NCBI GenBank assembly: GCA_029339505.1
Contig: JAQISU010000167.1
Location: 1,626,501-1,690,500 of the forward strand
From: Unio delphinus
Taxonomy: Eukaryota; Mollusca; Bivalvia; Unionida; Unionidae
DNA: 64,000 bases
Direction of reading: 5' to 3'
Positions within the stretch are counted from its first letter, which is position 1. Each line of letters opens with the position of its first letter. The notes under the pieces are model-generated. The model was not told where the DNA came from, did not search any database, and saw only the letters and a list, made by a program, of their open reading frames with translations. Below are positions 1 to 11,809 of the stretch, one piece after another. Position numbers and translations under genes: made by a program.

Positions 1-475
1 AGAATCAAACATAAAATTTGTTCTCCATTATTGTTTCACTGACAGACTCCAGTCCAACATACCTATCTGGCCTCACCCAAGTGTATACACCAACAAGATA
101 CTTACTCTCCTCTTCTGACAATAGAATACTCATTGTTCCCACTATGAAAATGAAGTCATATGGACAATGTTCTTTTGCATACCAGGGCCCGGCAATGTGG
201 AACAAATTGCCCACTGAAATAAGACACAGTGGTCCCTTTTAAGAGTGCTCTTAAAACTCACCTTTTATGACTGCAGGAACAAACTTAAGAGACCTAATAA
301 TGTTTTATATCTTATATGTTTTCAGCATGTTTTTATGTTTTCAATTTCATGGAATTTATTATTTGTTTATCTGTAGTGTAGTCATTTCATTACAGATGTT
401 GTAAAGCACTTAGAGCCTCCAAAGATTAGGTGATATACAAGGTTCTTCTTCTTATTATTATTATTATTATTCAAC
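1..475 (+). mobile_element. 3' end of a CR1/L2-like non-LTR retrotransposon (LINE copy 1)
   Basis: The frame at 18-242 encodes the extreme C-terminus of a LINE reverse transcriptase polyprotein (for example SLTDSSPTYLSGL and the region around AMWNKLPTEIRH). It is followed by a 3' UTR and an (ATT)n tail at about 453-471. The same sequence recurs at 16740-17256 and, on the minus strand, at 33545-33990, so this is a dispersed family. The copy runs off the left edge of the window. The clade is inferred from the short-repeat tail and the C-terminal motif style. Confidence 0.75.
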
Positions 476-957
476 TTCTCCCAAACATAATGCCATGTTG
501 ATTTGGCCTATATGACTTCTCACAAACATAATGTCATGTTGATTTGACCTATTTTACAATATTCTGCTGAATATTCTTTTCATCGAAAAAAGCAAAGTTA
601 ATATGTACATTTAAATCACAATCACATCGAATTCTAATCATAATAAACCAAACAAATAAAACCAACAGCTTCAAGAGTAGTATCAAGCTCAACCAATTCA
701 ATTAAAGATCACATTAGTATGCAACTATCCTGCTTACTTTCAATACTGCCTAAGATATTGATAATATAAGTCCATTTTAATCAAAATCAGTTGTAAAAAA
801 ACTCACATGCAAAATCATCCCACAGATCTCACTTGTTACTGAACTGTCCAAGATATTGATGACAGATGCATATCTTCCCAGCTTGATCAAAAACATGGCT
901 TCTCAAATGACAATAAGTTCAATCAATAAAATTCAAAATTACATAATTATTATGTGT
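476..957. other. AT-rich intergenic stretch, nothing recognised
   Basis: The stretch begins with two imperfect copies of a short motif (tctcacaaacataatg-like, about 475-560). No coding frame, RNA gene or element ends are apparent. Confidence 0.5.
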
Positions 958-1142
958 TTCAACAAAAGATAGGCTATACATGGCATCCAGTATAACCGGT
1001 GGAGGAAGAACCCTGGAAAACCCCAGGATGAATAATCAACCCAAGTTAGCCAAGCCTGAGACTTGAATCCATGTGGACAGAGGTAAGGCGGCAGTGATCT
1101 GGAACAATGAGTGCTTTAGACCACTCAGCCACTTGCAGCCCC
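958..1142 (-). mobile_element. tRNA-derived SINE, family A (diverged copy)
   Basis: Read on the minus strand, this contains the degenerate tRNA-like head (TGGCTGAGTGGTC near 1130) and the conserved body with the 'cctccacc' segment seen in the better copies at 22364-22609 and 9757-10010. No clear target-site duplication was found, so the edges are approximate. Confidence 0.65.
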
Positions 1143-1403
1143 TTATTATATATGGACATCACTAATTATTAAACAATCAAAGACCAAGATGGTATACAGT
1201 GTAAGCAAATATTTCAAGTTAGATAAAAACTGAATCAGAAATAAAAAAAAAATTGAGTGGTAACCAAACTCTACTAAACAGATGCAATATCACCTTTCAG
1301 AATGGTAACCAAACTCCAACAATCTGATGCCATAACACCTCATTAGAGATTTTAATGGCACAAGAATACCAGTATATTTCAACATGGATCAAAATTGAAT
1401 AAG

Positions 1404-1720
1404 AAAGCAAATTTCAAAGAAATTATGTTTCTCCGAGAATTATTACCCAATCACATTACATTAGGAATATTAGCCTGCTACCTTGTGAATCGAGTCCTAC
1501 TAAAAGCGAAAATCATATCTGTGTCTTTTTTTAGATAAACAATGGGCAGTAACTATTGTTCATTACCCCCCCTTGATACCACCAGGTGTCACCAGTTTTT
1601 AGCTGAGTGAGACATTAAGGTATATGCTCACATGGCGGGGTGGTTGGAAGAGTTTTTAAATAATGTGATTGGGTAAGTATTCTCAAAGAAGCATAATTTA
1701 CTTTCAAAATTTGCTTTTTT
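1404..1720. repeat. Inverted repeat with about 57-bp arms, foldback/MITE-like
   Basis: The left arm at 1404-1460 and the right arm at 1661-1720 are imperfect reverse complements, sharing the tracts acccaatcacatta and aaagcaaattt. About 200 bp of unique sequence lies between them. A further partial copy of one arm lies at 1737-1760. No reading frame is inside. No target duplication was identified, so mobility is inferred from structure only. Confidence 0.5.
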
Positions 1721-1769
1721 CTTTCTTCTTCAAATACATTACCCAATCACACTACATTAGAAGAATAAG

Positions 1770-1907
1770 TAATAAGAGAGGATGCTAAGCATCTGACCTC
1801 TACCATGGGTATCCTTCTGGAGATGAGTTGCTGGATTCCTCATTTGAAAAATAACCTGTTCTACTAATGACCAAAGCAACACAGCTGAGATCCCATGATC
1901 TGTGAAA

Positions 1908-1941
<34 letters not shown>

Positions 1942-2714
1942 AAAAACCATTGTAACGCTATGCTTATGTCCAAAAAATAACAGTGCAATATAAGTGGGAT
2001 CATGTCAAAAAAACAATTTCTAAAGACTTCCCCATAAAAAATGTGCACTGAAATTTCAATGTCATCAGTTTTAACTAACCTCCTTATGATACAGTATTTG
2101 TTTTGTTCATCGGGTTTCAGTTTTGAATTGTATACAAAAAACATGTCATATTATCAGTTAACAAATATATACTGTAATTTGTGATAGACCTGAAACAGTT
2201 GTTTGTCTCCAAAAAGTTTGTTTGATCTTATTAAGGAGTTTCCAATCGTTGGTAGCAACGACATTTAATTGACACAGGCAGCACATCAAACAAAATTCGG
2301 CTCATTGTTGGATTTGAAGAACATTTCAGTCAGCTGACAACAAGATCAAATTCACACATTGGAACGGTTTGACTGTTCTTGGAGAATGTCAGACAAGCAA
2401 CATGTTACTTCCTCCAAACATTAAATAGTGCTGTCTTAAAAAATCTATTAACTTGTCTGAACTTCGATAGCTTTTATTTTCACTAACAAACACTAATATG
2501 TTTTAGAAAATTTTGGAAGGCAACATTAAATGCAGTACAGGGATTAAAAATCTTCTAGGAATAAAAATAATAGGCTTTTCTGAGAGCATGTATTTAGGCT
2601 GTTAAAATAGAGGTCACCTTAACATTTTAAAAATGGGAGCCATGATGCCATCATGTTATAAGCGGAATTGTGTTATAATGAATCGTGTTATAAGCAGCCA
2701 TCTTCTGCGTGCAG
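1770..2714. other. Intergenic stretch with one (CA)n microsatellite
   Basis: A (CA)15 run sits at about 1909-1938. The minus-strand open frame over it (1908-2144) is a product of the microsatellite and looks like nothing known. I see no other feature here. Confidence 0.5.
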
Positions 2715-3199
2715 AAGCTATCAGTAAACATGGTCTGTATGATAGTGACTTTAGTAATGTGTAGGTTAACAGTAAACATGATCTGTATGATAGTGACTTT
2801 AGTAATGTGTAGGCTATCAGTAAACATGGTCTGTATGATAGTAACTTTAGTAATGTGTAGGCTATCAGTAAACATGGTCTGTATGATAGTGACTTTAGCA
2901 ATGTGTAGGCAATCAGTAAACATGGTCTGTATGATAGTGACTTTAGTAATGTGTAGGCTAACAGTAAACATGGTCTGTATGATAGTGACTTTAGTAATGT
3001 GTAGGCTATCAGTAAACATGGTCTGTATGATAGTGACTTTAGTAATGTGTAGGCTAACAGTAAACATGGTCTGTATGATAGTGACTTTAGTAACGTGTAG
3101 GCTATCAGTAAACATGGTCTGCATGATAGTGACTTTAGCAATGTGTAGGCAATCAGTAAACATGGTCTGTATGATAGTGACTTTAGTAATGTGTAGGCT
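2715..3199. repeat. 48-bp minisatellite, about 10 copies
   Basis: A 48-bp unit starting around tatcagtaaacatggtctg is repeated about ten times with few substitutions. Because 48 is a multiple of three, long frames appear on both strands (2651-3219 minus, 2709-3290 plus), each a string of identical 16-residue repeats. They have no N- or C-terminal unique protein sequence, so I do not regard them as genes. Confidence 0.93.
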
Positions 3200-3249
3200 T
3201 GATGTGCTAAGGGACTCAAATCAAGCCATGTTAAAAAAATCTCTTTGGA

Positions 3250-5170
3250 GACATATAAGGTATATGGTCAAGTACACCAATATTGTCTAAAAGATCTGAA
3301 AAGTCTCGATCCCACATAAACATGTTGCCATGGTGCCGAAATTTGTTCAATATCATCGTGCAGTAGCCGTTGGTTATGATTGGGGTCCAGCTGCTTCTCA
3401 AAGAACAGTACCAGAGAAAACCGGCCAGTTGAGGGATAGAGGCATGAAGACAGATGATATAGAAAGCTACCGGTACTTTCAAGATTTTCTCCATAAATGA
3501 ATGTTTGAAATGTCTGATTTGCAAGGCTGTACTGGTAAAAGCTGAGCATGTAGAAGGTTGAGGGCAGTCAATTCAGGCTGGTTGGAATCTTCCTGGTTGT
3601 ATTATTATTGGGAAAGATAGATAAGTGATATAGGGATTGTGCCCTCAAAGTGGGGCTATGGGAGTCATCTTGCCATACTGACCCTGTAATTGTAGCATCA
3701 TAGGAAGGGTAGCAGAGGCCCACAACCCCTCCCAGATGGCTGACAGTGCATCTCATGGCCCAAGCTGTTGTGTCTGGAACTGAGGGATGAAGGTGGGTAG
3801 CTGTTGATTCCACCTCTTCACCAAAGAGTTGATCGTTGGATGCCCTTGAAGTGTGTGAATCTGAGTGACAACCAACTTATGGAGGGGACATTCTGTGTTA
3901 AGGACATGACCCTTTCTGGACTGATTCTTGACAAACCCACTGATGCAGCCAGAAGATGTCTGAATTGTATGTTGATATGGGGATTGTTCCACCCATGTAG
4001 AAAAATGCTTATTCAGAACACTGAACAAGTGGTCTGGTACCTCCCTGTTTGAGGATATAGGTCAGCAGCAAAGTATTGTTGGATTGAAAGAGGACCATTT
4101 AGCCCTTAGCACCAATCCTTACAGAAATTAAAAGCAATCATGACATAGTTCCTTTCTAGGATACTGATGCATAAAGGCAGTTCCCCATGTGTCATTAATG
4201 CAAATGATGATCAGCAACAGGTGGGTACTCCCACCATGTGAAATGGCAGGGGTACTTCATGTTATTTCTGCCTGGGGTTCTTCACTGGGATTTCAATGGT
4301 CAGACAGCCTAGATTGCCCCACTGATGTTGGAATGATCAAATTTCAGGTGTGATCATGACTGCTTGATTAAGAGGATGTAAAATGGGGCACCAATGTTCT
4401 GGCAAGGACTGCATAACAAGATGGCTGAATGGGGTCAAGTCCACTGCAATATAAAAGATGAGGTGTTGCAAAAACTCTTCCGATGAATCCAAAGTCTTGA
4501 AGGGAACGGACTTGATGAGTTACACAAACACAAGGGGACACACCAGATTCAAGTTGAGATGTACAGAGGTCTGAATTTCCCAGTTTGTGAAAAGGCCTGG
4601 ATGATCAGAGAAGTAAGATCATTTCGCCTTAAAGTAGGAAAGAACTTAGCTTGCGTTTCCTTAAGAAATTGTCTAGGTATGCTGCTGTCAATGTAGATGA
4701 TGATGCCTGGAATGGGGAGATGGCAGAATCCCTTGAGTGAGTGAAAGCCCAGGGGTTGATTGTGGCCAAAGGGAAGAATGGTGAGTTGATAATGGTGTGG
4801 CAGTCAACATAGAAAATAGCAATAGACGGAGTGGAAAGTGACATGGAAGTACACATCTGTCAGATCAAGGCTAATGGCATATTTGCCCTGTCTGGCTGAA
4901 TGACATCGCCTTCTCCATCTTGAATATTGTGAGGAGATTCCAGATGATGATGGGCTTCCACCTGCTGTTTGCATGCCAAAAGCAAGTCTTGAGTAACTCA
5001 TTGGGGAATGTGTCCTTAGCACAAGCACCTACATGCCTTTTATGAGTGACAGTATCGTCTGTTATGGAAAGGAATCCATCTCTCAATCTGAAATCTGATG
5101 GTGTATCATGATTGCTGATGAATGAAACCCCAAGCCATTCCAGGTCTGCCAACCCTGATGAGTCAGTCTC
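3250..5170 (-). mobile_element. Decayed DIRS-like retrotransposon, reverse transcriptase/RNase H region
   Basis: On the minus strand, broken frames show reverse transcriptase motif A (ISLDLTDVYFHV, about 4840-4880), a motif-B-like LPFGHNQPLGF (about 4740-4775) and a motif-C-like IYIDSS in which the second Asp is lost (about 4690-4705). Further on (3750-3900) comes a stretch typical of the region after RNase H in DIRS-type elements (TLQGHPTIN...WNQQLPTFI), then a WxxxPY-like segment near 3600-3680. Stops and frameshifts are frequent, so it is dead. The SLDLxDxYFH form favours DIRS over Ty3/gypsy. No tyrosine recombinase or terminal repeats were found. Confidence 0.55.
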
Positions 5171-5289
5171 AGTAAAGAACTGTTTTGTTCCATAAGACTA
5201 ACCAGTTTTCAGTAAGGTGTAACAAAATATCATAAACTCCTACTGTAAAGCCAGAAAATGTAATTAAAAGTTTAATATTTTAAACAAGA

Positions 5290-5940
5290 AATGCTGATAA
5301 AAATTATTTTTAACTGAACAATTTGTAAAATAAATGTAGACTTTATTTACTACCAGTACAGCTGCACAAAATTTAGTTCCAAACCCTCTGCAACTCATTG
5401 GCTTGTTGCTAACTCTCAAATTGACACAATTCTTTGAAATTCTTTTCCATTTCACATGACAACAGCAATCATATCTTCCACCATGAGACATACTCAGATT
5501 GGCATGTGATGTCCAACAAACATAACTGTGTCCCTTGCAGCCATATTCAAAAGAATCTGAATATTCCTTTATATTCCTTTTTATTCTTAATATTCTTCTA
5601 TGTTGATTATCAACACTTTTCAAGTGGCTTATTTTCCCTTTTGTCTTAAACCTGTATCCCTTGCTGGACACCATTTTTAACAAATTCTATACTCAACAGT
5701 TGTATCATGCAGATATTTGACATGAACAAATAGGTGCAGTTTAAAGCATCTGAGGCACTGCTGTAAAGTTAGTCACTAATTATCATATGAAACCCAGATC
5801 CAAATCAAACATGAATGAACCAATTATCTGGATTCTTTGGCAACAATCCTCCCCCACCCCTCCAGTTTTTTCTTCTATGCCCCAAGTCTGTATTTTAAGG
5901 ATAATTTTCAGAAGACTTAAGGTGAAATCGTATGGGTTAG
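5290..5940 (-). mobile_element. Dispersed repeat with a BED/hAT-type zinc-finger-like fragment, copy 1
   Basis: The minus frame 5264-5683 contains CKGHSYVCWTSHANLSMSHG followed by GRYDCCCHVKWKR. This resembles the C-x2-C...H-x-GG...H layout of zinc fingers carried by hAT-like transposases and related host genes. The same ~640-bp sequence recurs in the same orientation at 55740-56390, which shows that it is a repeat. Spacing of the Cys/His residues is imperfect, so no active finger is claimed. Its right edge abuts the gypsy fragment at 5935. Confidence 0.45.
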
Positions 5941-6410
5941 CATGACATTATCAGAACTTTTGCTCAAAATGTTCATAATTGGTCAATGCCTGACAAGTTT
6001 GTTGAGTAAGAGATGCATGTTTCATTGGTCTGATGAATGTCAGCAAGCTTTTGATGAATTAATGACCAAACTTGAAAGTTCACCAGTTCTTTCAATTCCA
6101 GATTTCCAACAATCACTTAAAATGATTGCTGGTGTAAGTGATATAGTGGTTCATGGTTCATTGATTTAAGAAGACAAAAATAGTGTCAATCATCCAGTGT
6201 GCTACTTTTTGGAAAACATTAAACAAATGCCCTAGAAATTATTCCACAATGGAGAAGGAATGTTTGTTTTTTATATTTATTTGAAACTCCCTGAAGTGTA
6301 TATTTGTTCAGCCTCTCTGATTATTTAATTCAATGAGCACAACCATGTTACATTCAAAAACAGAATGAAAAACGAAAAATCAAAGACTGATGAAGTGGAG
6401 TTTGATGTTT
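5935..6410 (+). pseudogene. Ty3/gypsy retrotransposon fragment (RT-RNase H junction)
   Basis: The open frame 5942-6169 carries FHWSDECQQAFDELMTKLES and SSPVLSIPDF, diagnostic of the boundary between reverse transcriptase and RNase H in Ty3/gypsy elements. After the stop, the same reading with frameshifts continues through an HPVCYF block and a YSTxEKE-like block to about 6410. The usual D-A-S active-site start of RNase H is replaced (GVSD). No LTRs are seen. Confidence 0.8.
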
Positions 6411-6751
6411 GTTAAGAACAAGTTTAAATTTGCAATGAATACAACAATGACATTAGGCAAATAAATAATTTGATTGCAAATGCACTTTCATATTGCTTTA
6501 TTCTGTATATATTTTGTGTTATTCATAAGATATCTTCGTATGTAATTTTAATTATTACTGTATCCTATGTGTTTTTGAATAGTATGGAAAACAAATCTTT
6601 CATCTTTATAAGAGGACGTGTTAGGTATATCTATATTGTGTGTTTATATTTTGTCCATGATTGTAAATCGTAATGATCGTTTGAAAACACATTACATCGC
6701 TAATTTTTTCCATGATGTCAATTATATTTTAAGATAATGATCATTTTAAAG

Positions 6752-6807
<56 letters not shown>

Positions 6808-7740
6808 TGCTATGGCTTGCGTTTTAGACTCAGCCTTGACTATGACCATAGAATTTTTTTTAAAAATAACCTAATGAGAAGATGGATTTATATTGCAAAA
6901 TAAATCAGATCAGGATATATTGTGACATAGGTCAAGTAGGAATGTATTACAACAATGAGTTGTAGTGATGTATATAAGGAGGGAACAAGAACTTGTTATT
7001 CATTCTTATTCTTATCTTAACATCAATCTTAAAGCAGTGTTCAGTTATAATTTGAAAGGATATATGTATCTAAATCATTCAATTATTATGGAATTGCAAA
7101 GTGCAAATTAACATAAATTGCAAAGTGCTCATTAACATTTGGACAAAAACCATTACTTTGGAATTATTGTGAATTCATTCAAAAACATTCTGGATAATAT
7201 TGTGAGATATCACAACTGTTGGCACACCAGCACATTCAAGATTGGAATTAATTCATAATGCCTATATAACTGAATGGGAAAACTCTATACTTTGAACTTG
7301 TGATAGAACTTTTAGGATTTTTTTCGATTTCATTCACAATATTAGAAGTTCCTTTTAAATTTTTTGTTTTTTAAAGTTAGGGAATTTAATTATTTGTTGA
7401 CTTCGACTAAACTTGTTGGTTTTACTTTGAAACCAGACCACCAGAAAATCATTAACAAATCTACCTTGACCTTAAAAGTTAATTACTGGGCTCACAATAG
7501 AAATATAATGAACTTTTCTATTTTGTACCTGAATATGCATACACTGGGCATGAAAATGACAGATATACCTACATAAAGATATTGGTTGTTAGGCATTCAA
7601 CAATCTGGCTCCAGAGACAATATTCTGGGGTGATATAAAACAAGTGAGCACAATGATACATGTCTTACAACCAGTTCAGATTAAAACAAATCCGTTGATC
7701 AGTTAATTTTAAAAGATAAGAGTTTTGCTATTATAACTAC
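6411..7740. other. Non-coding stretch left of the claudin-like exon, with (TA)n
   Basis: It contains a (TA)25 run at 6753-6803 and otherwise AT-rich unique DNA. It should be intronic for the claudin-like gene, since exon 2 ends in phase 1 at 7741 and the next exon is not found here. I searched by eye for a second transmembrane exon on the minus strand and saw none. Confidence 0.5.
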
Positions 7741-7912
7741 CTGACTCCATACATACTGTGTGTCCATCTTCAAATTCATTACATATTATCCACAATCCCC
7801 AATTCCAGGTTGTATCTCCATGGTTATGGAATTTTACATCCACCCACTCAGGTCCAGCAATGGATATGATAATCCAGACACCAGCTGCCACAGCCAAAAC
7901 CTCTGCAATCAC
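7741..7912 (-). CDS. Claudin/TMEM47(VAB-9)-like membrane protein, exon 2
   Basis: This 172-bp exon is bounded by an acceptor (ttttag at 7913-7918) and a donor (gtagtt ending at 7740). It encodes 57 residues plus one base. The first twenty, starting VIAEVLAVAAGVWIIISIAG, form transmembrane helix 1. The first extracellular loop follows with a Trp in PEWVDV, then GLWIIC, then a second Cys ten residues later (HTVCME). This W-GLW-C-C pattern is the signature of the claudin/PMP22/TMEM47 superfamily, whose members shape cell-cell junctions. Joined in phase to exon 1 (13986-14024), the N-terminus most resembles the TMEM47/VAB-9 branch by its short charged start. Helices 2-4 are outside the window, so the exact family is uncertain. 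Confidence 0.72.
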
Positions 7913-8556
7913 CTAAAATTAACAGACAGGCATCATATAAAAATTAGACAAGAGTGCTCCACCTTTATAACAATATTTATTCACACCATGAAAGTTACAG
8001 GAGTTATAACTGAGAAGCCTTATATTGAGTTTTGTTATAACATGGATGTAGCATATTGATTTTGTGCATAAAAGCACGATACAGCCTACTAAATAGTCTA
8101 ACTTAATAGTAAAAAACTTCTAATTTGTAATTGTTTGCAAATTAATGACAACACAGAATTCAAATAATTTAATAAGATTCATGATAGGGGTGAAATGACA
8201 TGCCTGAGCCATGTCTTAATGACAAAAAAAAAACAATGAAATCATACATATTAATATATGTATCAAATTGAGTGGAATATCACAATACAATTGGTTGATC
8301 ATGTAATGTACATGTTGAATGGTATTTTCACAGAAATAGTTTAAAATATACCATGTATGTTTAGTGATTCTTTTTGTTAACCAGTTTATGTCTAAAAATA
8401 GATTTTTTAAAAATTCAAAATCAATTATCACAACTAACAATGCTGTGGTTATAATCAAATATAAAAATGACATTTAAGTATTTCTTTCTCCTTTGTTAAA
8501 ATAAAAAAGAAATGTTACAAGTCTGTGTCTGAATCATCATGCAATAACAAAATGCA

Positions 8557-9155
8557 ACACAATAACATCCATATTACAAAGTACATATCACACAATAACA
8601 TACATATTACAAAGTACATATCACACAATAACATCCATATTACAAAGTACATATCACACAATAACATACATATTACAAAGTACATATCACACAATAACAT
8701 CCATATTACAAAGTACATATCACACAATAGCATACATATTACAAAGTACATATCACACAATAACATCCATATTACAAAGTACATATCACACAATAACATA
8801 CAGATTACAAAGTACATATCACAAAATAACATCCATATTACAAAGTGCATATCACACAATAACATCCATATTACAAAGTACATATAACACAATAACATAT
8901 ATATTACAAAGCACATATCACACAATAACATCCATATTACAATGTACATATCACACAATAACATACAGATTACTAAGTACATATCACACAATAACATACA
9001 GATTACAAAGTACATTTAACACAATAACATACACATTACAAAGTACATTTAACACAATAACATACACATTACAAAGTACATTTAACACAATAACATCCAT
9101 ATTACAAAGTACATATCACACAATAACATACATATTACAAAGTACATATAACACA
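8557..9155. repeat. 33-bp minisatellite, about 18 copies, partly a 66-bp dimer array
   Basis: A 33-bp unit (acacaataacatacatatta plus 13 bases) is repeated about 18 times. In the left half, units alternate between 'catcc' and 'catac', giving a 66-bp higher-order dimer. Toward the right the alternation breaks down and aacaca variants appear. The long frames on both strands (8515-9015 minus, 8525-8887 plus) are artefacts of a repeat length divisible by three. Confidence 0.93.
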
Positions 9156-9644
9156 AAAGTATCATGAACACCTTAAATTAATGGGATTAGAAAACCGTAA
9201 AATGTATACTTTTATAAGCTGTTCTTTTCTACTTTGTTCAATTCAAGAAAGATTATCGTATCAAAAACAAATGATAAACTTCAATGAAACAAAAACTAAT
9301 TATTTTCACATAAACTACTATGTCTGTAATGAATTCAACATCTGAATTAAGAAAAATTCATAAGATAATAAGATGAATATCCTTGTCAATTTAAATGTCT
9401 TTTCCAGCAAATTAATGAATGTTCTTAAGTCACAAACTCAGTATATTAAAAACTTCTTCACACATGTTACAACAACAATAAGAATAATAATAAAATAATA
9501 ATAATAAAAAGAAGAAGAAGAAGAAGAAGAAGAGATAAAAAAGAAAAAAGGAAAAGGAGTACTAGTAGCAGAAGAAGAGAAAGAATGGCTTTATTTAACA
9601 AGCTTGAGATATTTAGTGGCATGGAACTAATCCACGTTTAGACC

Positions 9645-10065
9645 TTCTACTACATGCATATTTACAATGTACATATATAAAAAAAACACATTTTGTGAGA
9701 ACATACTCCAACAAGCAACATTGTATATATTTAGACCTCTACTACATGAATATTTATGGTCTCTGCATGATCGAGTGGTTTAAAGCAATCTTGTTACGGA
9801 TCACTGCCATCTCACCTGTGACTGTATGGATTCGAGTCTCGGATTCGGCCAATGTGGCTATGTGAAAAAGCATGCCAGTAGCTTTTCGTGGGTCGGTGGT
9901 TCTTTTGGGGGGTTTTCCCAGGTTCTACCTCCACCATTAATACTGACAGCCATCTATAGCCTATTGTGTGCTGAAAAATAGCATTAAACCATACAACAAC
10001 AACAACAACAACATGCATATTTACTATGTACATATAAAAACAACACATTTTGTGAGAACATACTG
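9645..10065. repeat. Local tandem duplication interrupted by a SINE
   Basis: The stretch at about 9645-9705 (ctactacatgcatatttac through gagaacatact) recurs at 10011-10065. The second copy is split by the SINE at 9757-10010. The order of events is therefore duplication first, SINE insertion second. Confidence 0.7.
9757..10010 (+). mobile_element. tRNA-derived SINE, family A, with target-site duplication
   Basis: The tRNA-like head has an A-box-like segment (gatcgagtggtt) and a B box (gattcgagtctcg, about 9829-9841). The body carries gtgggtcggtggttctttt and the 'cctccaccattaatactg' block shared with 22364-22609. The tail is (AAC)n. The flanks acatgaatattta (9744-9756) and acatgcatattta (10011-10023) form a 13-bp target duplication with one mismatch. 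Confidence 0.88.
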
Positions 10066-10854
10066 TTGTAGCTGGATGGGGTGGGTGGCAGCTACATTGG
10101 GAAATTAGCTGGTATTACCTTTTAGGTATCACGGTACCAATTGTTTTTCCATAGGCCTCAATGCTAATATTTGGAGAGATAAATATATTTTCTATCCTAA
10201 TTTAGCGTGCATCTCACACACTGTTATAGAGAACAATGTTAGATTGTCAATTTGATGATGACAAAACCAGGTACTCCATTGCATTTAAGAAAGATAACTC
10301 TGCTGGAACTAGACAGGGGTATGAGTTATCTAGTCACAACATACCTATTTTCAGTCATGTCTATGACAGTTTCAAAAAATCATAAAAAATACAAAATATG
10401 ATCTGTATAGGAATTAACATAAATTCACATGTTGCCAAGAGGCTAAACTATTTTTTAAGCCTAACAGAAAGTACAACTCTTACATAATCCACCAATCATA
10501 GCTTGTGTTGTTATTTATTTCTGAATGGTAAGGACCCTACACCTTAAGCCACACCCACATGGACTTGCGCAATTGGTACCGTTATACCATAAGTACTATG
10601 AAAGTGACTGGATCAGCATTCCTCTTTCTCTGTCATCCCTCTAAATCCCTATGAGATGTGGGGCTTTCTGTCACCAGAAAAAACTGTTTTTCTCCTTACA
10701 TGCAGTCATGGGCTATGGTTATATGGTAACGAGGTCATTGCTGTTGACCATGAACCTACAATTCTCTTACAAAGTTGGATATAAAAAAAAAAAGAAGGAT
10801 GCTAATGCTCCAGGCAGGTGGAGAGTCACCCAACTGCTATGACAACTCCTAATG

Positions 10855-11035
10855 GAAGTCTGTCTATAACACGAGACCAACTGCAAACTGCATAGACCCA
10901 GATCTGCCATTGCCATTCTATGCAAGTTGCTGAGAGTAATTTGTAAAACAAAGTAAACCCTGACCTGCATGTGCATTATACTATGGCAGATCTGGATCTT
11001 TGTTGTTACAGTCAGACTTGACTTATAAGTGAATA
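10855..11035. repeat. Foldback repeat with GCAGATCTGG arms, copy 1
   Basis: The arms at about 10868-10912 (gcatagacccagatctgcca) and 10982-11010 (tggcagatctggatc) are inverted around a short centre. Related sequence occurs at 49880-50080 and 59395-59645, so this is a dispersed family. No reading frame is present, which fits a MITE-like element. Confidence 0.5.
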
Positions 11036-11809
11036 TATATGGTACCTACCTAGCCTACAAAATAACACCCCCTACCTACTGTTATGCAAACTGAGTTGAG
11101 TTAGCTAAATTGATACAGTATCAGGTTTAGTTGCCACCATGTCTCTTTGACAAGAACAATTAGTTTCCACTTCCTCCACATGACATAGCCAATAATGTGT
11201 TAAAATGACATTAAAACATTATTTTTAAAAAAAAAAGTTCATGCAATCCAGGTTTCTAGTGCACTTTAAGACCAGTATCTAAATTTGCTTTGTGTGCTGG
11301 GAAAGCCAATTATTGTATATATTTAATAAACCATGCTGCTCCTATACTGCATCTAATGGAGTAATTTATTTAGATATCTGAGCATCATGTTTGAAAAATG
11401 TTGAGGTAAACAATAAAGTTTAAATCTGCATAAAATATATGCACCTTGGCCTATATACTCCCTGAAAATAGACAAATGCATTGCTGCTAATGTTACTTCA
11501 ATGCCTTAAATTCCCCATTTTAATAATTTCAAATTGATATCAATGTGAACCTAGAGTAACAATATAAAATCAATTGAATGGCATTACCTGTCAAGCTGAT
11601 TACTTGACATTATATTTGTCCATCATAAAATTCCAAATATAAGAAAGACAGAAAATGATGCTTTTTCTTCTGACAGCAACAAAATATGAAACCTTAATTT
11701 AAAACAGGAAATAAATTACTGCAATACTTTAAATTGTCCATTTTGATCGTTTCAAACTGACCTAAAATGGATATTTTAGAACTTTAACACTGAAGGTATT
11801 CATATATGT

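Noticed and set aside
2651..3290. Long open frames on both strands with perfect 16-residue repeats
   Set aside because: They exist because the 48-bp minisatellite unit is a multiple of three and has no stop in several frames; no unique protein sequence flanks them.
5264..5683. 139-residue minus frame as a host gene
   Set aside because: The same sequence is repeated at 55740-56390 with frame-breaking indels, so it is a transposon-like repeat.
8515..9015. 166-residue repetitive, membrane-like frame (minus) and its plus-strand counterpart
   Set aside because: Product of the 33-bp array; both strands are open for the same trivial reason.
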